DNA from: an uncultured bacterium
GTDB lineage: Bacteria > Bacillota_I > Bacilli_A > RFN20 > CAG-826
Assembly: GCA_949290725.1 (NCBI GenBank)
Contig: CASEST010000013.1
Span: 1 to 12,243, forward strand
Length of the DNA stretch: 12,243 bases
Direction of reading: 5' to 3'
The notes below the pieces were generated by a model. That model had not been told where the DNA came from, did no database searches, and saw only the letters and a program-made list of their open reading frames with translations. A program made the translations under genes and the position numbers. Below, piece after piece: positions 1-6,774 of this stretch; position 1 is the stretch's first letter, and every line of letters begins with the position of its first letter.

Positions 1-41
1 ATTGTAAGGAGTTTTTCTTTGCAAAACTATAAGTCATCCCG

Positions 42-66
42 AACCCTCGGACAATCCGAGGGTTTT
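42..66 (+). terminator. Rho-independent terminator of a plus-strand gene off the left edge
   Basis: A GC-rich stem (CCCTCGG at 44-50, CCGAGGG at 56-62, extended by AA/TT pairs) with a five-base ACAAT loop is followed by TTTT at 63-66. The T run lies only on the plus strand, so it should end transcription entering from the left. The gene it serves is not in the window. Stop codons in two plus frames (5-7 and 30-32) lie just upstream and either could be its end. Confidence 0.85.
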
Positions 67-87
67 ATCTCGCTTCGCTCAGACAAG

Positions 88-117
88 AAAAAAGGAACTG
101 CTTAAGCAGTTCCTTTT
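88..117 (-). terminator. Rho-independent terminator of the nagA-pfk unit
   Basis: A perfect 28-nt inverted repeat (arms 90-103 and 104-117, core ACTGCTTAAGCAGT) begins 3 nt past the phosphofructokinase stop. On the minus strand it is followed by a T run (the A run at 88-93). It stands back to back with the plus-strand terminator at 42-66, so the two transcripts converge here. The 20 or so bases between them hold no gene. Confidence 0.9.
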
Positions 118-119
118 AA

Positions 120-1286
120 TTACTCATCTTTATCTAAAAATGATATTGTTTGATGAGTTTCATTAACTAATGGTTTTAACCATTCAACAAACTCATCGGT
201 AACATCATTACCATTCTTTATATAATTTAATGGGAATGTTGCTTCAGTCATCATTACTTGTTCAATTGGAATAAGGATTGGTTCAATTTTATATGGTTTA
301 GTAGAAATTCTTTTAATTCCAGCCATAACACCATTAATATTTTTTAAAGCAGCTTTAATTGATTCTCTACCCATTAATATCGCTTCCTCTTGGTCAACTT
401 TTGAAACTAAAGCTGATGAACAACGACAAATCAAACCAGGTTTTTCGCTTCGAGCTTTAATCCCTAATCTTTCAATAACTAAGGTTGCTAAATGAGTTGA
501 GACATCACCAAAATAAGTTGCTCTTTCAGTTTTAAAAATTGGTTTAACAATTGGATTTCCATTTTTATCTTTTAATCCTTCAGAACAAACAACAACCACG
601 CCATGATGTTTATCCCAAACTTTTTTAACATCTTCGATGAACTTATCTTCATCAAAAGGTATTTCAGGAAAATAAATTAAATGAGGAGCGTCGCCTTTCT
701 TTTTTCTAGCTAAAGCGCTTGAAGCGGCTAACCATCCAGCATTTCTTCCCATAACTTCAATAACTGAAACATGAATTGGTAATCCTTTAACATCTTGAGC
801 GCAATCATTTACAGTTTGAATAATATAATTAGCACAACTTGCAAAGCCAGGAGCATGATCAGTTACTCCAATATCATTATCGATAGTTTTAGGGATACCG
901 ACGCAAGTAACTTCTACTCCTCTATTCTTGGCATATTTATAAATATTACCAATCGTATCCATCGTTCCATTTCCACCAGTAAATAAAACATAGCCAATAT
1001 TATATTTAACTAATATATCGACAATTTTATTATATTCTTTTTCATATAGTGGAAAACGAGATGAACCAATTGCACTTCCAGGAGTGTTTTTTAATATTTC
1101 TAATTCTTCATTTGTTAAATTAGTTAAATCAATAAAATCTTCATTATAAAGTCCGCCACTACCAAATCGAGGTGCATAGACTTTTCCATCAAAACCTTCA
1201 TCTTTTAATTCTTTCAATGCCCCATATAATGAAGCGTTAATGACAGCGGTTGGCGCTCCGCCATGAGCAATAATCACATTTTTCAT
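120..1286 (-). CDS. 6-phosphofructokinase, ATP/diphosphate specificity unclear
   Basis: This enzyme phosphorylates fructose 6-phosphate to fructose 1,6-bisphosphate in the cytosol, using ATP or pyrophosphate. The 388-residue protein has the family landmarks: an N-terminal glycine turn (HGGAPTAVIN, about 8-17), GGNGT at 104-108, the catalytic block PKTIDND at 132-138 with Asp136 as base, and MGRNAGWLA at 179-187. Gly107, where E. coli PfkA has Gly104, suggests ATP. Lys133, where PfkA has Gly124, is typical of pyrophosphate enzymes, although some ATP enzymes such as the trypanosomal one also have it. Asn106 replaces the usual Mg-binding Asp103. The start overlaps the nagA stop as ATGA, so translation is probably coupled. 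A GGGGAG ribosome site lies about 14 nt upstream, rather far. The pair would feed deacetylated amino sugar, once deaminated, into glycolysis. I am confident of the family but not of the phosphate donor. Confidence 0.9.
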   Translation of the reverse strand: MKNVIIAHGGAPTAVINASLYGALKELKDEGFDGKVYAPRFGSGGLYNEDFIDLTNLTNEELEILKNTPGSAIGSSRFPLYEKEYNKIVDILVKYNIGYVLFTGGNGTMDTIGNIYKYAKNRGVEVTCVGIPKTIDNDIGVTDHAPGFASCANYIIQTVNDCAQDVKGLPIHVSVIEVMGRNAGWLAASSALARKKKGDAPHLIYFPEIPFDEDKFIEDVKKVWDKHHGVVVVCSEGLKDKNGNPIVKPIFKTERATYFGDVSTHLATLVIERLGIKARSEKPGLICRCSSALVSKVDQEEAILMGRESIKAALKNINGVMAGIKRISTKPYKIEPILIPIEQVMMTEATFPLNYIKNGNDVTDEFVEWLKPLVNETHQTISFLDKDE

Positions 1287-2407
1287 ACTTTATAAACTAA
1301 CTCCCCATTAATATAAACTTCTTTAATATTATACGATTTATCCATTAAGATAAAATCAGCGTTTTTTCCTTCTTTTATCGAACCAACTTTATCATCTAAA
1401 TGATGATATATAGCAGCATTTAAAGAACAAATCTTTGAAGCCTCTAAATCAGATAAATTGCTAAATTTTTTGACATTTTTAAAAGCATTATCCATTGTTA
1501 AGGTTGAACCGGCTCTAACCCCAGTGGCTGTTATTTTACAATCATGGTCTTTTACTGTTATTGGTGTTTCGCCGATAAAATAATTTCCATCTGGTAATCC
1601 CGCAGCCATTAAGGAATCTGTAATTCCAATAATATGATCATTTCCTTTTGTTTTACGAATAAATTCAACCATTTCAGGAACAACGTGGATTCCATCCAAA
1701 ATTACTTCATTATATAAATCATCATAATACCAAGCTGCAGTACAAATGGAAGGAAAATGTTGGTGGATGCCTTTCATTGCGTTCATTACATGAGTGATAC
1801 ATTTAGCTCCACTAAAATAGCCTTGGCTCGCTTCATCAAAAGTTGCGCTACTATGCCCCATTGTAACTTGAATTCCATTTGAAGTTAAAAATTTAATTAC
1901 TTCACTTGAATTTTCTCTTTCAGGAGCAATAGTCATTAACTTAAATAAACCATGAGATTTTTCAATATATTCTTTACATTTCTCAATAGTTGGCTTTTGA
2001 ATAGCTTCCTCTAATTGTGCGCCTTTAAATTCTAAAGAAATAAACGGACCTTCAATATGAATACCCTTAATAATTGGATTAGTTAAAGAGGCTTTATATA
2101 GTAATTCTAATTGGGTAAATAAAACGCTATCCCTTTCTGTTAATAAAGTAGGAAAAACAGTTGTAACACCATGTTTTTCATAAAATCTTAAAATCTTTTC
2201 TACTTCCTCTATATTTTTACAAGTAGAAAAATCATATCCATCGCCACCATGTGTGTGCTGATCGAAAAATCCAGGTATCATAATCAGCTCAGAGTCATTT
2301 TGGTTCGTTTCATTTAGTGAATAAAACTTACCATCTTTAACTAAAACGTCCATATATTTATAACCGTTTTCAGTTAAAACTTTTACATTATTAAACGTAT
2401 CTCTCAT
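1283..2407 (-). CDS. nagA: N-acetylglucosamine-6-phosphate deacetylase
   Basis: NagA removes acetate from N-acetylglucosamine 6-phosphate to give glucosamine 6-phosphate, the first cytosolic step of GlcNAc use and of cell-wall amino-sugar recycling. The 374-residue length is normal. Amidohydrolase landmarks are in order: PGFFDQHTHGG (HTH 51-53), IEGPFIS with metal ligand Glu119, GHSSAT with His185, THVMNAM with His206, DGIHV with His241, and ITDSLMAAGLPDG with catalytic Asp264. The ATG is preceded by AAAGGAG, but the 12-nt gap is longer than usual. It is the first gene of a two-gene unit and overlaps the phosphofructokinase start by 4 nt. An extended -10 promoter lies just upstream. No ordinary nagB adjoins it; the NagB-like gene at 8652-9470 is divergent. 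The TGA stop within the ATGA junction shows that TGA is not tryptophan here. Confidence 0.95.
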   Translation of the reverse strand: MRDTFNNVKVLTENGYKYMDVLVKDGKFYSLNETNQNDSELIMIPGFFDQHTHGGDGYDFSTCKNIEEVEKILRFYEKHGVTTVFPTLLTERDSVLFTQLELLYKASLTNPIIKGIHIEGPFISLEFKGAQLEEAIQKPTIEKCKEYIEKSHGLFKLMTIAPERENSSEVIKFLTSNGIQVTMGHSSATFDEASQGYFSGAKCITHVMNAMKGIHQHFPSICTAAWYYDDLYNEVILDGIHVVPEMVEFIRKTKGNDHIIGITDSLMAAGLPDGNYFIGETPITVKDHDCKITATGVRAGSTLTMDNAFKNVKKFSNLSDLEASKICSLNAAIYHHLDDKVGSIKEGKNADFILMDKSYNIKEVYINGELVYKV

Positions 2408-2430
2408 GTGAATGAAAAACTCCTTTATTA

Positions 2431-2447
2431 ATGATAAAATTATATCA
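2431..2447 (-). promoter_or_regulatory. Extended -10 promoter for nagA-pfk
   Basis: On the minus strand the sequence TGATATAAT (2439-2447) is a perfect -10 hexamer with the TG extension, about 32 nt before the nagA start. A good -35 is not seen, as is common for extended -10 promoters. Transcription should start near 2431. The -10 region also lies in a small inverted repeat (ATGATA 2431-2436, TATCAT 2443-2448). The promoter call is by consensus only. Confidence 0.65.
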
Positions 2448-2448
2448 T

Positions 2449-2483
2449 AAAATTCGTAATATTACTTATCTTTAGGCGAATTT
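2449..2483. promoter_or_regulatory. Inverted repeat, candidate operator between nagA and the epimerase
   Basis: AAATTCG (2450-2456) and CGAATTT (2477-2483) form 7-bp inverted arms 20 bp apart in the 91-bp divergent region between nagA and the epimerase gene. The site sits upstream of the nagA -10 and upstream of the epimerase ribosome site (TGAGG, 2487-2491), so a bound regulator could act on both. The half-site CGTAAT (2455-2460) recurs in other control regions here. No regulator is proven; the DeoR-family protein encoded nearby is the obvious candidate. Confidence 0.35.
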
Positions 2484-2498
2484 ATATGAGGTTAATTT

Positions 2499-3332
2499 AT
2501 GCAAGTTATTGAAAATGAGAACTTAAGAGTGACAATAAATGAAACTGGTGGATTATTGACTTCAATCATCGATAAAAAACACCAAAATGAAGAATTATTA
2601 TATCAAGTAGAAGAGGGCAGTTGGCCATTTCAAGATGTTGTAATCTTTCCATTAATCGGTAAAGGCGAATATTCATTGGATAATAAGGATTACTCCTTTC
2701 CATTGAGGCACGGTTTCATAAGATCAACTGAATTAAATGTACTTTATAAAGTTAAAAATAAAATTATTTTCTCTTTTGAAAGTGATGAAACAAGTAAAAT
2801 TATCTACCCAGTAGATTTCCAGTTATTATTAAGCTATTATTTAGTAGATAAAACTTTACACGTGGAAACAAAAATAATCAACAAATCAACTTCTCCAATA
2901 TATTTTTCTTATGGTTCACATACTGGGATTAAAGCTAATGAAAAAGGAATGATAAATTATGATCAAAATTTATATTTATTACCTTTAAAAAATGGTTTAA
3001 TCGATTTATCGCCAATTCAATTTGAATATAAAAATGAAATCCCATTGGATAAAGAAATTTTTAAAAAATACGATACACTAGTTTTTAAAAATGATAGAAA
3101 CGAATTAATTCTTGATAATGGCTTTAATCATTTAGTAAAATACGAATTTAATGCTCCTTTATTCGCAGTTTGGTCAAACCCAATAAAAGGTAATTTCGTT
3201 TGCGTTGAACCATGGCGGGGTATTTCAAATTATATTGATGAACCAAAAGACATCAAAAAGAGAAAATATATCAACGAAGTAGATAAAGAAAAAATATTTT
3301 CCTATTCATTTACTTTTATATATAAAAACTAA
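2499..3332 (+). CDS. Aldose 1-epimerase (galactose mutarotase-like, LacX type)
   Basis: Members of this family interconvert the alpha and beta anomers of free sugars or hexose 6-phosphates in the cytosol. The 277-residue protein matches the shorter LacX/YeaD-like branch: WPFQDVVIFPLIG (42-54), RHGFIR with His71 (70-75), FSYGSH with His141, and CVEPWRG (235-241), in which Glu237 would be the catalytic base. A TGAGG ribosome site lies 7 nt before the ATG. The gene diverges from nagA, sharing a 91-bp control region, and ends in a 3-bp tail-to-tail overlap with the DeoR-type regulator gene. No terminator can fit between them. The sugar it acts on cannot be read from the sequence; the context suggests a hexose or hexosamine. 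The family call is firm, the substrate unknown. Confidence 0.85.
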   Translation: MQVIENENLRVTINETGGLLTSIIDKKHQNEELLYQVEEGSWPFQDVVIFPLIGKGEYSLDNKDYSFPLRHGFIRSTELNVLYKVKNKIIFSFESDETSKIIYPVDFQLLLSYYLVDKTLHVETKIINKSTSPIYFSYGSHTGIKANEKGMINYDQNLYLLPLKNGLIDLSPIQFEYKNEIPLDKEIFKKYDTLVFKNDRNELILDNGFNHLVKYEFNAPLFAVWSNPIKGNFVCVEPWRGISNYIDEPKDIKKRKYINEVDKEKIFSYSFTFIYKN

Positions 3333-4084
3333 TCAACGATTTCTAATTTCATACCATAACTTTCAAAAAAATCACGGTATTCTCTGCTTATCTCACTATC
3401 AGTAATAATTTCATTTACTTGATTTTGTGAAAATTGTACTAGTAGACCTCTTTTATTAAACTTTGAAGAATCAGTTAAAATAATAATTCTTCTAGCAGAT
3501 TCGGCCATATTTTTAATAGCTTCAGTTCTTGAAAAATCACTGCCCATAAAGCCTACATTTTTAATAAAACCATCTGTTCCTAAAAATATTTTATCGACAA
3601 AAAATTGTTTGACACTACTTCTAACTAAAGGTCCAACTAACACCTGTGCGTCATTTTGATATTCCCCACCTAATAAAATAATTTTATTATTTCCTAACTT
3701 GGAGGCATGTTCTGCGATATAAATAGAATGAGTTATTATTGTAACACCAGGTTTATTTTTAACAATTTCTTCTGCAAGTAATGCACATGTAGAACCGCTT
3801 CCTACTAATATAGTTTCATTAACATCAACTAAAGTAGCAGCTTTTTTTGCGATTTTACATTTTTTATCATAATTAATTGATAAACGATTAGTAATATCAG
3901 CGGTATTCTTTTTTAAAGCAATTCCATGTTTACGAATTAAAATCCCATAATCGCTCAACAAATCTAAATCTTTTCTAATTGTTACTTCGCTAACATTTAA
4001 AGATTGAGATAATTCTTTAACGCTGACGCTTCTTCTTGAATCAACATATTCAACGATTTTTGATTGTCTTTTATTTATTTTCAT
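3329..4084 (-). CDS. DeoR/GlpR-family sugar-phosphate-responsive repressor
   Basis: Proteins of this family bind DNA through an N-terminal winged helix-turn-helix and release it when a sugar phosphate fills the C-terminal pocket. Here the HTH spans about residues 5-55 (SVKELSQSLNVSEVTIRKDL at 21-40 is typical), and the sensor domain shows GSGST (95-99), GGEY (139-142), FLGTDGF (167-173) and LTDSSKF (203-209). The 251-residue length is normal. The ATG has AGAAGG 7 nt upstream. A strong inverted repeat (4119-4143) lies 35 nt upstream of the start and suggests autoregulation. Likely targets are the adjacent divergent TSUP gene and perhaps the nagA-pfk/epimerase region, since ACGAA-type half-sites recur there. 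The effector is unknown. The gene ends by overlapping the epimerase gene by 3 bp, tail to tail. Confidence 0.93.
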   Translation of the reverse strand: MKINKRQSKIVEYVDSRRSVSVKELSQSLNVSEVTIRKDLDLLSDYGILIRKHGIALKKNTADITNRLSINYDKKCKIAKKAATLVDVNETILVGSGSTCALLAEEIVKNKPGVTIITHSIYIAEHASKLGNNKIILLGGEYQNDAQVLVGPLVRSSVKQFFVDKIFLGTDGFIKNVGFMGSDFSRTEAIKNMAESARRIIILTDSSKFNKRGLLVQFSQNQVNEIITDSEISREYRDFFESYGMKLEIVD

Positions 4085-4118
4085 ATTTTAACCTTCTGTT
4101 AATATTTTCTAATAAATT

Positions 4119-4143
4119 TTTCGTTTTGTAAATTAAAACGAAA
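4119..4143. promoter_or_regulatory. Palindromic operator upstream of the DeoR-family gene
   Basis: Perfect 9-bp arms TTTCGTTTT (4119-4127) and AAAACGAAA (4135-4143) flank a 7-bp AT centre. It lies within the likely promoter zone of the DeoR-type gene, whose start is at 4084, and about 190 bp upstream of the TSUP start. Arms of this kind, with a central TCG/CGA, resemble known DeoR/GlpR sites, so autoregulation is likely but inferred. Confidence 0.55.
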
Positions 4144-4261
4144 CTAAAAATATCAATTTTTATAAAAGAATTATTTTATTTAAAATAAATTCTTGTTTCA
4201 ATTGTTACGTTTATTAAAAAATTTATAAAAAAAATAGAAAAAATCGTAATTGTTTTTAAAT

Positions 4262-4287
4262 ATTATTATTCATTTATGAATAATAAT
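4262..4287. promoter_or_regulatory. AT-rich 12-bp-arm palindrome upstream of the TSUP gene
   Basis: Perfect 12-bp arms (4262-4273, ending in TTCAT; 4276-4287, starting ATGAA) are separated by TT. The right arm runs into TTGACT (4287-4292), a good -35 hexamer, so a protein bound here could control the TSUP gene. The spacing from TTGACT to the only good -10-like sequence, TATTAT at 4315-4320, is 22 bp, too long for a standard promoter, so the promoter itself is not settled. The sequence differs from the 4119-4143 operator and may serve another regulator. Confidence 0.4.
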
Positions 4288-4329
4288 TGACTTTCATTTG
4301 CTCTATTTTAAGTGTATTATTAGAATGTT

Positions 4330-5205
4330 ATGATTTATTATTTTATTTTCCCTATCGTGGTAGTTATCGCCTCAATTGTAGGAGCTATCGCTGGAATTGG
4401 TGGCGGGGTTATAATCCGACCAGTTCTTGACTCATTTGGTCAATTTGAAACAAGTGAAATCACTAATATGATTTCGACGATGTGCGTGCTTTTTGGCACT
4501 TCTACATCCATCATTCGTCATATTGCTTCTAAAAGCAAGATTGAAAACTGGAAAACTGCTGTATATTTAGGAATTGGAGCAGTTATTGGTGGATTAATTG
4601 GTCAATTTTTATTCCAGTTTGTTAAAAACGCCTCCAATGGAAATGTATTAATTATTGTTCAATCTTCTGCATTAATTATTTTAATGATTTTTGTTTTAAT
4701 TTATATGCAGTTATTCTTACCTAAAGGAAAACAACTTCATATTAAAAACTTCTTCTTAACAATAATCATCGGTATTTTCTTAGGTATCTGTTCAACATTC
4801 TTAGGAATCGGTGGCGGACCAATCAATGTTGCTGTATTACTTCTTTTCTTTGGAATGGATATGAAACAAGCAGCAATTAACTCGCTTATTACAATTATTT
4901 TCTCTCAATTGGCAAAAGTTGGTATGGCTGCCTTTGATGGCACATTTGTCACTTTATTTACAATTGAACAATTACCTCAAGTAGGAATCAATGGCAATCC
5001 TGTTTTAGACCAATCGTGGTGGATATTCTTATTAATCCTCGTTCCTATTTCAATAATTGGCTCATTATTCGGAACTTGGTGTAATAAAAAAATGAGTAAT
5101 AAAGGCGTTCAAATTGTCTTCATGGCAACAACAGTTTTGATTATATTAATTAATGTTTATTTAATTATTACTAATGCTTTAGATTTATCTACATTAAGTG
5201 TTTAA
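4330..5205 (+). CDS. TSUP-family (TauE/SafE-like) membrane anion exporter
   Basis: TSUP proteins export sulfite, sulfoacetate or related organosulfur and carboxylate anions across the cytoplasmic membrane. The 291-residue protein has about eight hydrophobic segments (near 3-22, 46-64, 77-97, 105-128, 140-157, 160-200, 230-249, 262-282) and the two repeat hallmarks of the family: GIGGG at 22-26 and LGIGGGP at 158-164. The start is fixed by an in-frame stop at 4321-4323. No Shine-Dalgarno sequence precedes the ATG, and a TATTAT element sits only 9 nt upstream, so translation may be leaderless. It diverges from the DeoR-type repressor and is followed by its own terminator. A sulfonate-type ABC importer is encoded nearby on the other strand, making a sulfur-compound role plausible, but the family exports other anions too. 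Confidence 0.88.
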   Translation: MIYYFIFPIVVVIASIVGAIAGIGGGVIIRPVLDSFGQFETSEITNMISTMCVLFGTSTSIIRHIASKSKIENWKTAVYLGIGAVIGGLIGQFLFQFVKNASNGNVLIIVQSSALIILMIFVLIYMQLFLPKGKQLHIKNFFLTIIIGIFLGICSTFLGIGGGPINVAVLLLFFGMDMKQAAINSLITIIFSQLAKVGMAAFDGTFVTLFTIEQLPQVGINGNPVLDQSWWIFLLILVPISIIGSLFGTWCNKKMSNKGVQIVFMATTVLIILINVYLIITNALDLSTLSV

Positions 5206-5233
5206 TTAATTTTATCATTTATTAAAATTCTCC

Positions 5234-5273
5234 AAAAAAATAGAGTGAGTAATATCAATTCACCCTATTTTTT
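5234..5273 (+). terminator. Terminator of the TSUP gene
   Basis: An A run plus TAGAGTGA (5234-5248) pairs with TCACCCTATTTTTT (5260-5273) with one A-C mismatch, and the right arm ends in a T run. It lies about 30 nt past the TSUP stop. The A-rich left flank means it may also work on the minus strand. Confidence 0.75.
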
Positions 5274-5487
5274 ATATAAATATTTAGAGATTAAATAGAA
5301 ATCTTAAATTAAAATTATATTTAATTTGATTGAAACAATTGCGATTATTTTATTTAAATTTATATAAAAAATAAATATTACTATTTAACAAAATACTGCT
5401 TTAAGGATTTATTTATATATAAATATATTGATCATTTTTTTAATTCCTAGTAATCTGAATATTTTAAGCTTTTAATTATTATCCTAT

Positions 5488-5517
5488 ATAAAAAGGAAGA
5501 CCAATTTGGTCTTCCTT
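5488..5517 (-). terminator. Terminator of the six-gene ABC/isomerase operon
   Basis: Perfect 12-bp arms (5493-5504, 5506-5517; AAGGAAGACC on one side, GGTCTTCCTT on the other) with a one-base centre are followed on the minus strand by TTTTTATAT. It begins 28 nt past the stop of the binding-protein gene, the last gene of the operon. Confidence 0.88.
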
Positions 5518-5544
5518 AATAGCTAATTTTAATTAATTAAATAA

Positions 5545-6729
5545 TTATTCACCTAAAATTTCTTTAGCTGCTTCATAAATATATGAGAAATCAGATGAAT
5601 TTTCAGCTGTAGCATCTGGTGAAATTAAATCAGCATTATTACCAGTTCTTTGACCTTCTAAAATGTTATTTGTATATTCAATTAATTTTCCATTTTCATA
5701 AAGTTCAATTTGTTCTTCATCACCAAGCCAAATTGCAATATCAGTAGCAAGGGAATCAGCTGGAACTGAACCGCTAGTAACATCTTCGATATCAACAGTA
5801 CATTCATCAGTATGATCACGTCTGAAATTCATACCTTTAACTAATCCTCTCATGAATTTTTTAAATGTTTCTTCATGGGTTTCTAACCAATCAACGTTAA
5901 CAGCCCAAGTTGAAGGAGCATAGGAATCTGAGAAATGAGTGGAAGTCTTACAGACTTCTTTCATTTGACCAGTAGAAGTAATGAGTGTAGTAGATGGTGC
6001 GAAACAAATAACGAAATCGTAAGAACTTGCACTTGTTGCTAAGTTAGCGTTGTCTGCTTGAGAAACAATAATTTCACAATCTGCACTATAACTTGGTAAT
6101 CCAAGTGGAAGTTTTTCACCAGTGTCACTTGTATACCAAACATCTTCACCATCAGGCATAATTGCATTAATAGCATCAAGAAGTGTGGAGAAGAATTGAG
6201 CTGGGGTTTTTGTTTGGTCCAATGCTAAAGTAGCACCTTTTAAAGCATTTCCAATTTCTTCTAAAGAAGAATCAAGTGTTAAATTTGCACCAGGTCCAGT
6301 AGGATTAGCTAATAATCTATCATCATCAGTTAAATTATCTAAAGCGACAATTTTAACTTTTGGATCTTCGGCAAAATAGTGATAAGCAACTCCACCACCC
6401 ATGAATGAAACATCTAAGTTTCCTTCAACGACTGATGTAGCTAATGCAGGACCTCCACCTGTAATGACTTCCATATTAATGCCTTCTTCTTCCATAAAGC
6501 CTTGATTGTAAGCACTGTATCCAGCCCCAGCACCTAAGTTAGTATGTAAACCAACTCTAACTGTTTCTAATTCAGGTTCTGGTGTATCTGGATTATCTGG
6601 TGTATCTGGATCGTCTGGATCATCTGGATTCACAGGTGTGTCTGGATCTTCAGTTGGTGTACAACTTGCGAATGCGCCTAAGCCTAATAAAGCTACGGCG
6701 GCTAAAGAAAGTAATTTAAATTTTTTCAT
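5545..6729 (-). CDS. NitT/TauT-type ABC transporter substrate-binding lipoprotein
   Basis: This is the extracellular binding protein that delivers substrate to the permease and ATPase encoded just upstream. Residues 1-23 form a lipoprotein signal: KK, a hydrophobic core, and FASC with Cys23 as the lipidation site. Residues 26-54 are an Asp/Pro-rich tether of DPDTP-like repeats. From about 56 (VRVGLHTNLGAGAG) runs a SsuA/TauA/NMT1-like domain with GFMEEEGINMEVITGGGP and GNLDVSFMGGG, features shared with sulfonate, taurine, nitrate and thiamine-precursor binding proteins. Start choice: an in-frame ATG at 6753 exists, but AAGGAG lies 6 nt before the ATG at 6729, and the extra residues would simply read through that ribosome site. 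So 394 residues. It is last in the operon, 45 nt after the ATPase gene. The ligand cannot be read from the sequence. Confidence 0.88.
   Translation of the reverse strand: MKKFKLLSLAAVALLGLGAFASCTPTEDPDTPVNPDDPDDPDTPDNPDTPEPELETVRVGLHTNLGAGAGYSAYNQGFMEEEGINMEVITGGGPALATSVVEGNLDVSFMGGGVAYHYFAEDPKVKIVALDNLTDDDRLLANPTGPGANLTLDSSLEEIGNALKGATLALDQTKTPAQFFSTLLDAINAIMPDGEDVWYTSDTGEKLPLGLPSYSADCEIIVSQADNANLATSASSYDFVICFAPSTTLITSTGQMKEVCKTSTHFSDSYAPSTWAVNVDWLETHEETFKKFMRGLVKGMNFRRDHTDECTVDIEDVTSGSVPADSLATDIAIWLGDEEQIELYENGKLIEYTNNILEGQRTGNNADLISPDATAENSSDFSYIYEAAKEILGE
6585..6653. repeat. Degenerate 9-nt tandem repeat coding the Asp/Pro linker
   Basis: Plus-strand units resembling TCTGGATCA or TCTGGTGTA repeat about seven times and encode the DPDTP/NPDDP-like tether of the binding lipoprotein, residues about 26-50. 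Such repeats change length readily by slippage in steps of three residues, without breaking the frame. Confidence 0.75.
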
Positions 6730-6751
6730 TTTTATCTCCTTAAATATTATC

Positions 6752-6769
6752 AAACAAATAAATTTGTTT
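6752..6769 (-). other. Intercistronic hairpin between ATPase and binding-protein genes
   Basis: AAACAAAT (6752-6759) and ATTTGTTT (6762-6769) form a perfect 8-bp inverted repeat with a 2-nt centre in the 45-nt gap. It is AT-rich and has no T run, so it is unlikely to end transcription fully. It may be a weak processing or stability element, allowing the binding protein to be made in excess, as is common for ABC operons. Confidence 0.35.
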
Positions 6770-6774
6770 TATAG

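Larger units (their letters stand above)
5206..5544. other. AT-rich intergenic gap between convergent units
   Basis: This 339-bp stretch separates the TSUP gene (plus) from the end of the ABC operon (minus). It holds the two terminators listed separately at its ends. The roughly 215 bp between them are almost pure A/T with no open frame of note, no tRNA-like fold and no repeat above what composition explains. I see nothing else in it. Confidence 0.7.

Noticed and set aside
1..105. Plus-strand frame open from the left edge to a stop at 103-105
   Set aside because: It runs through the terminator hairpin at 42-66, so it is unlikely to be the end of the upstream gene.
1283..1286. Mycoplasma-type code (TGA as tryptophan)
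   Set aside because: nagA ends in TGA exactly at an ATGA overlap with the next gene, and all tryptophans are TGG.
2408..2498. Riboswitch or glmS-like ribozyme in the nagA/epimerase region
   Set aside because: The region is only 91 bp, very A/T-rich, and shows promoter and operator features but no conserved aptamer core.
4171..4188. AT-only palindrome in the repressor/TSUP gap
   Set aside because: It consists only of A and T in a region where such palindromes are expected by chance.
6730..6753. Upstream ATG giving an 8-residue longer binding protein
   Set aside because: The stretch contains the AAGGAG ribosome site for the ATG at 6729, and the signal peptide begins naturally at MKKFKLL.
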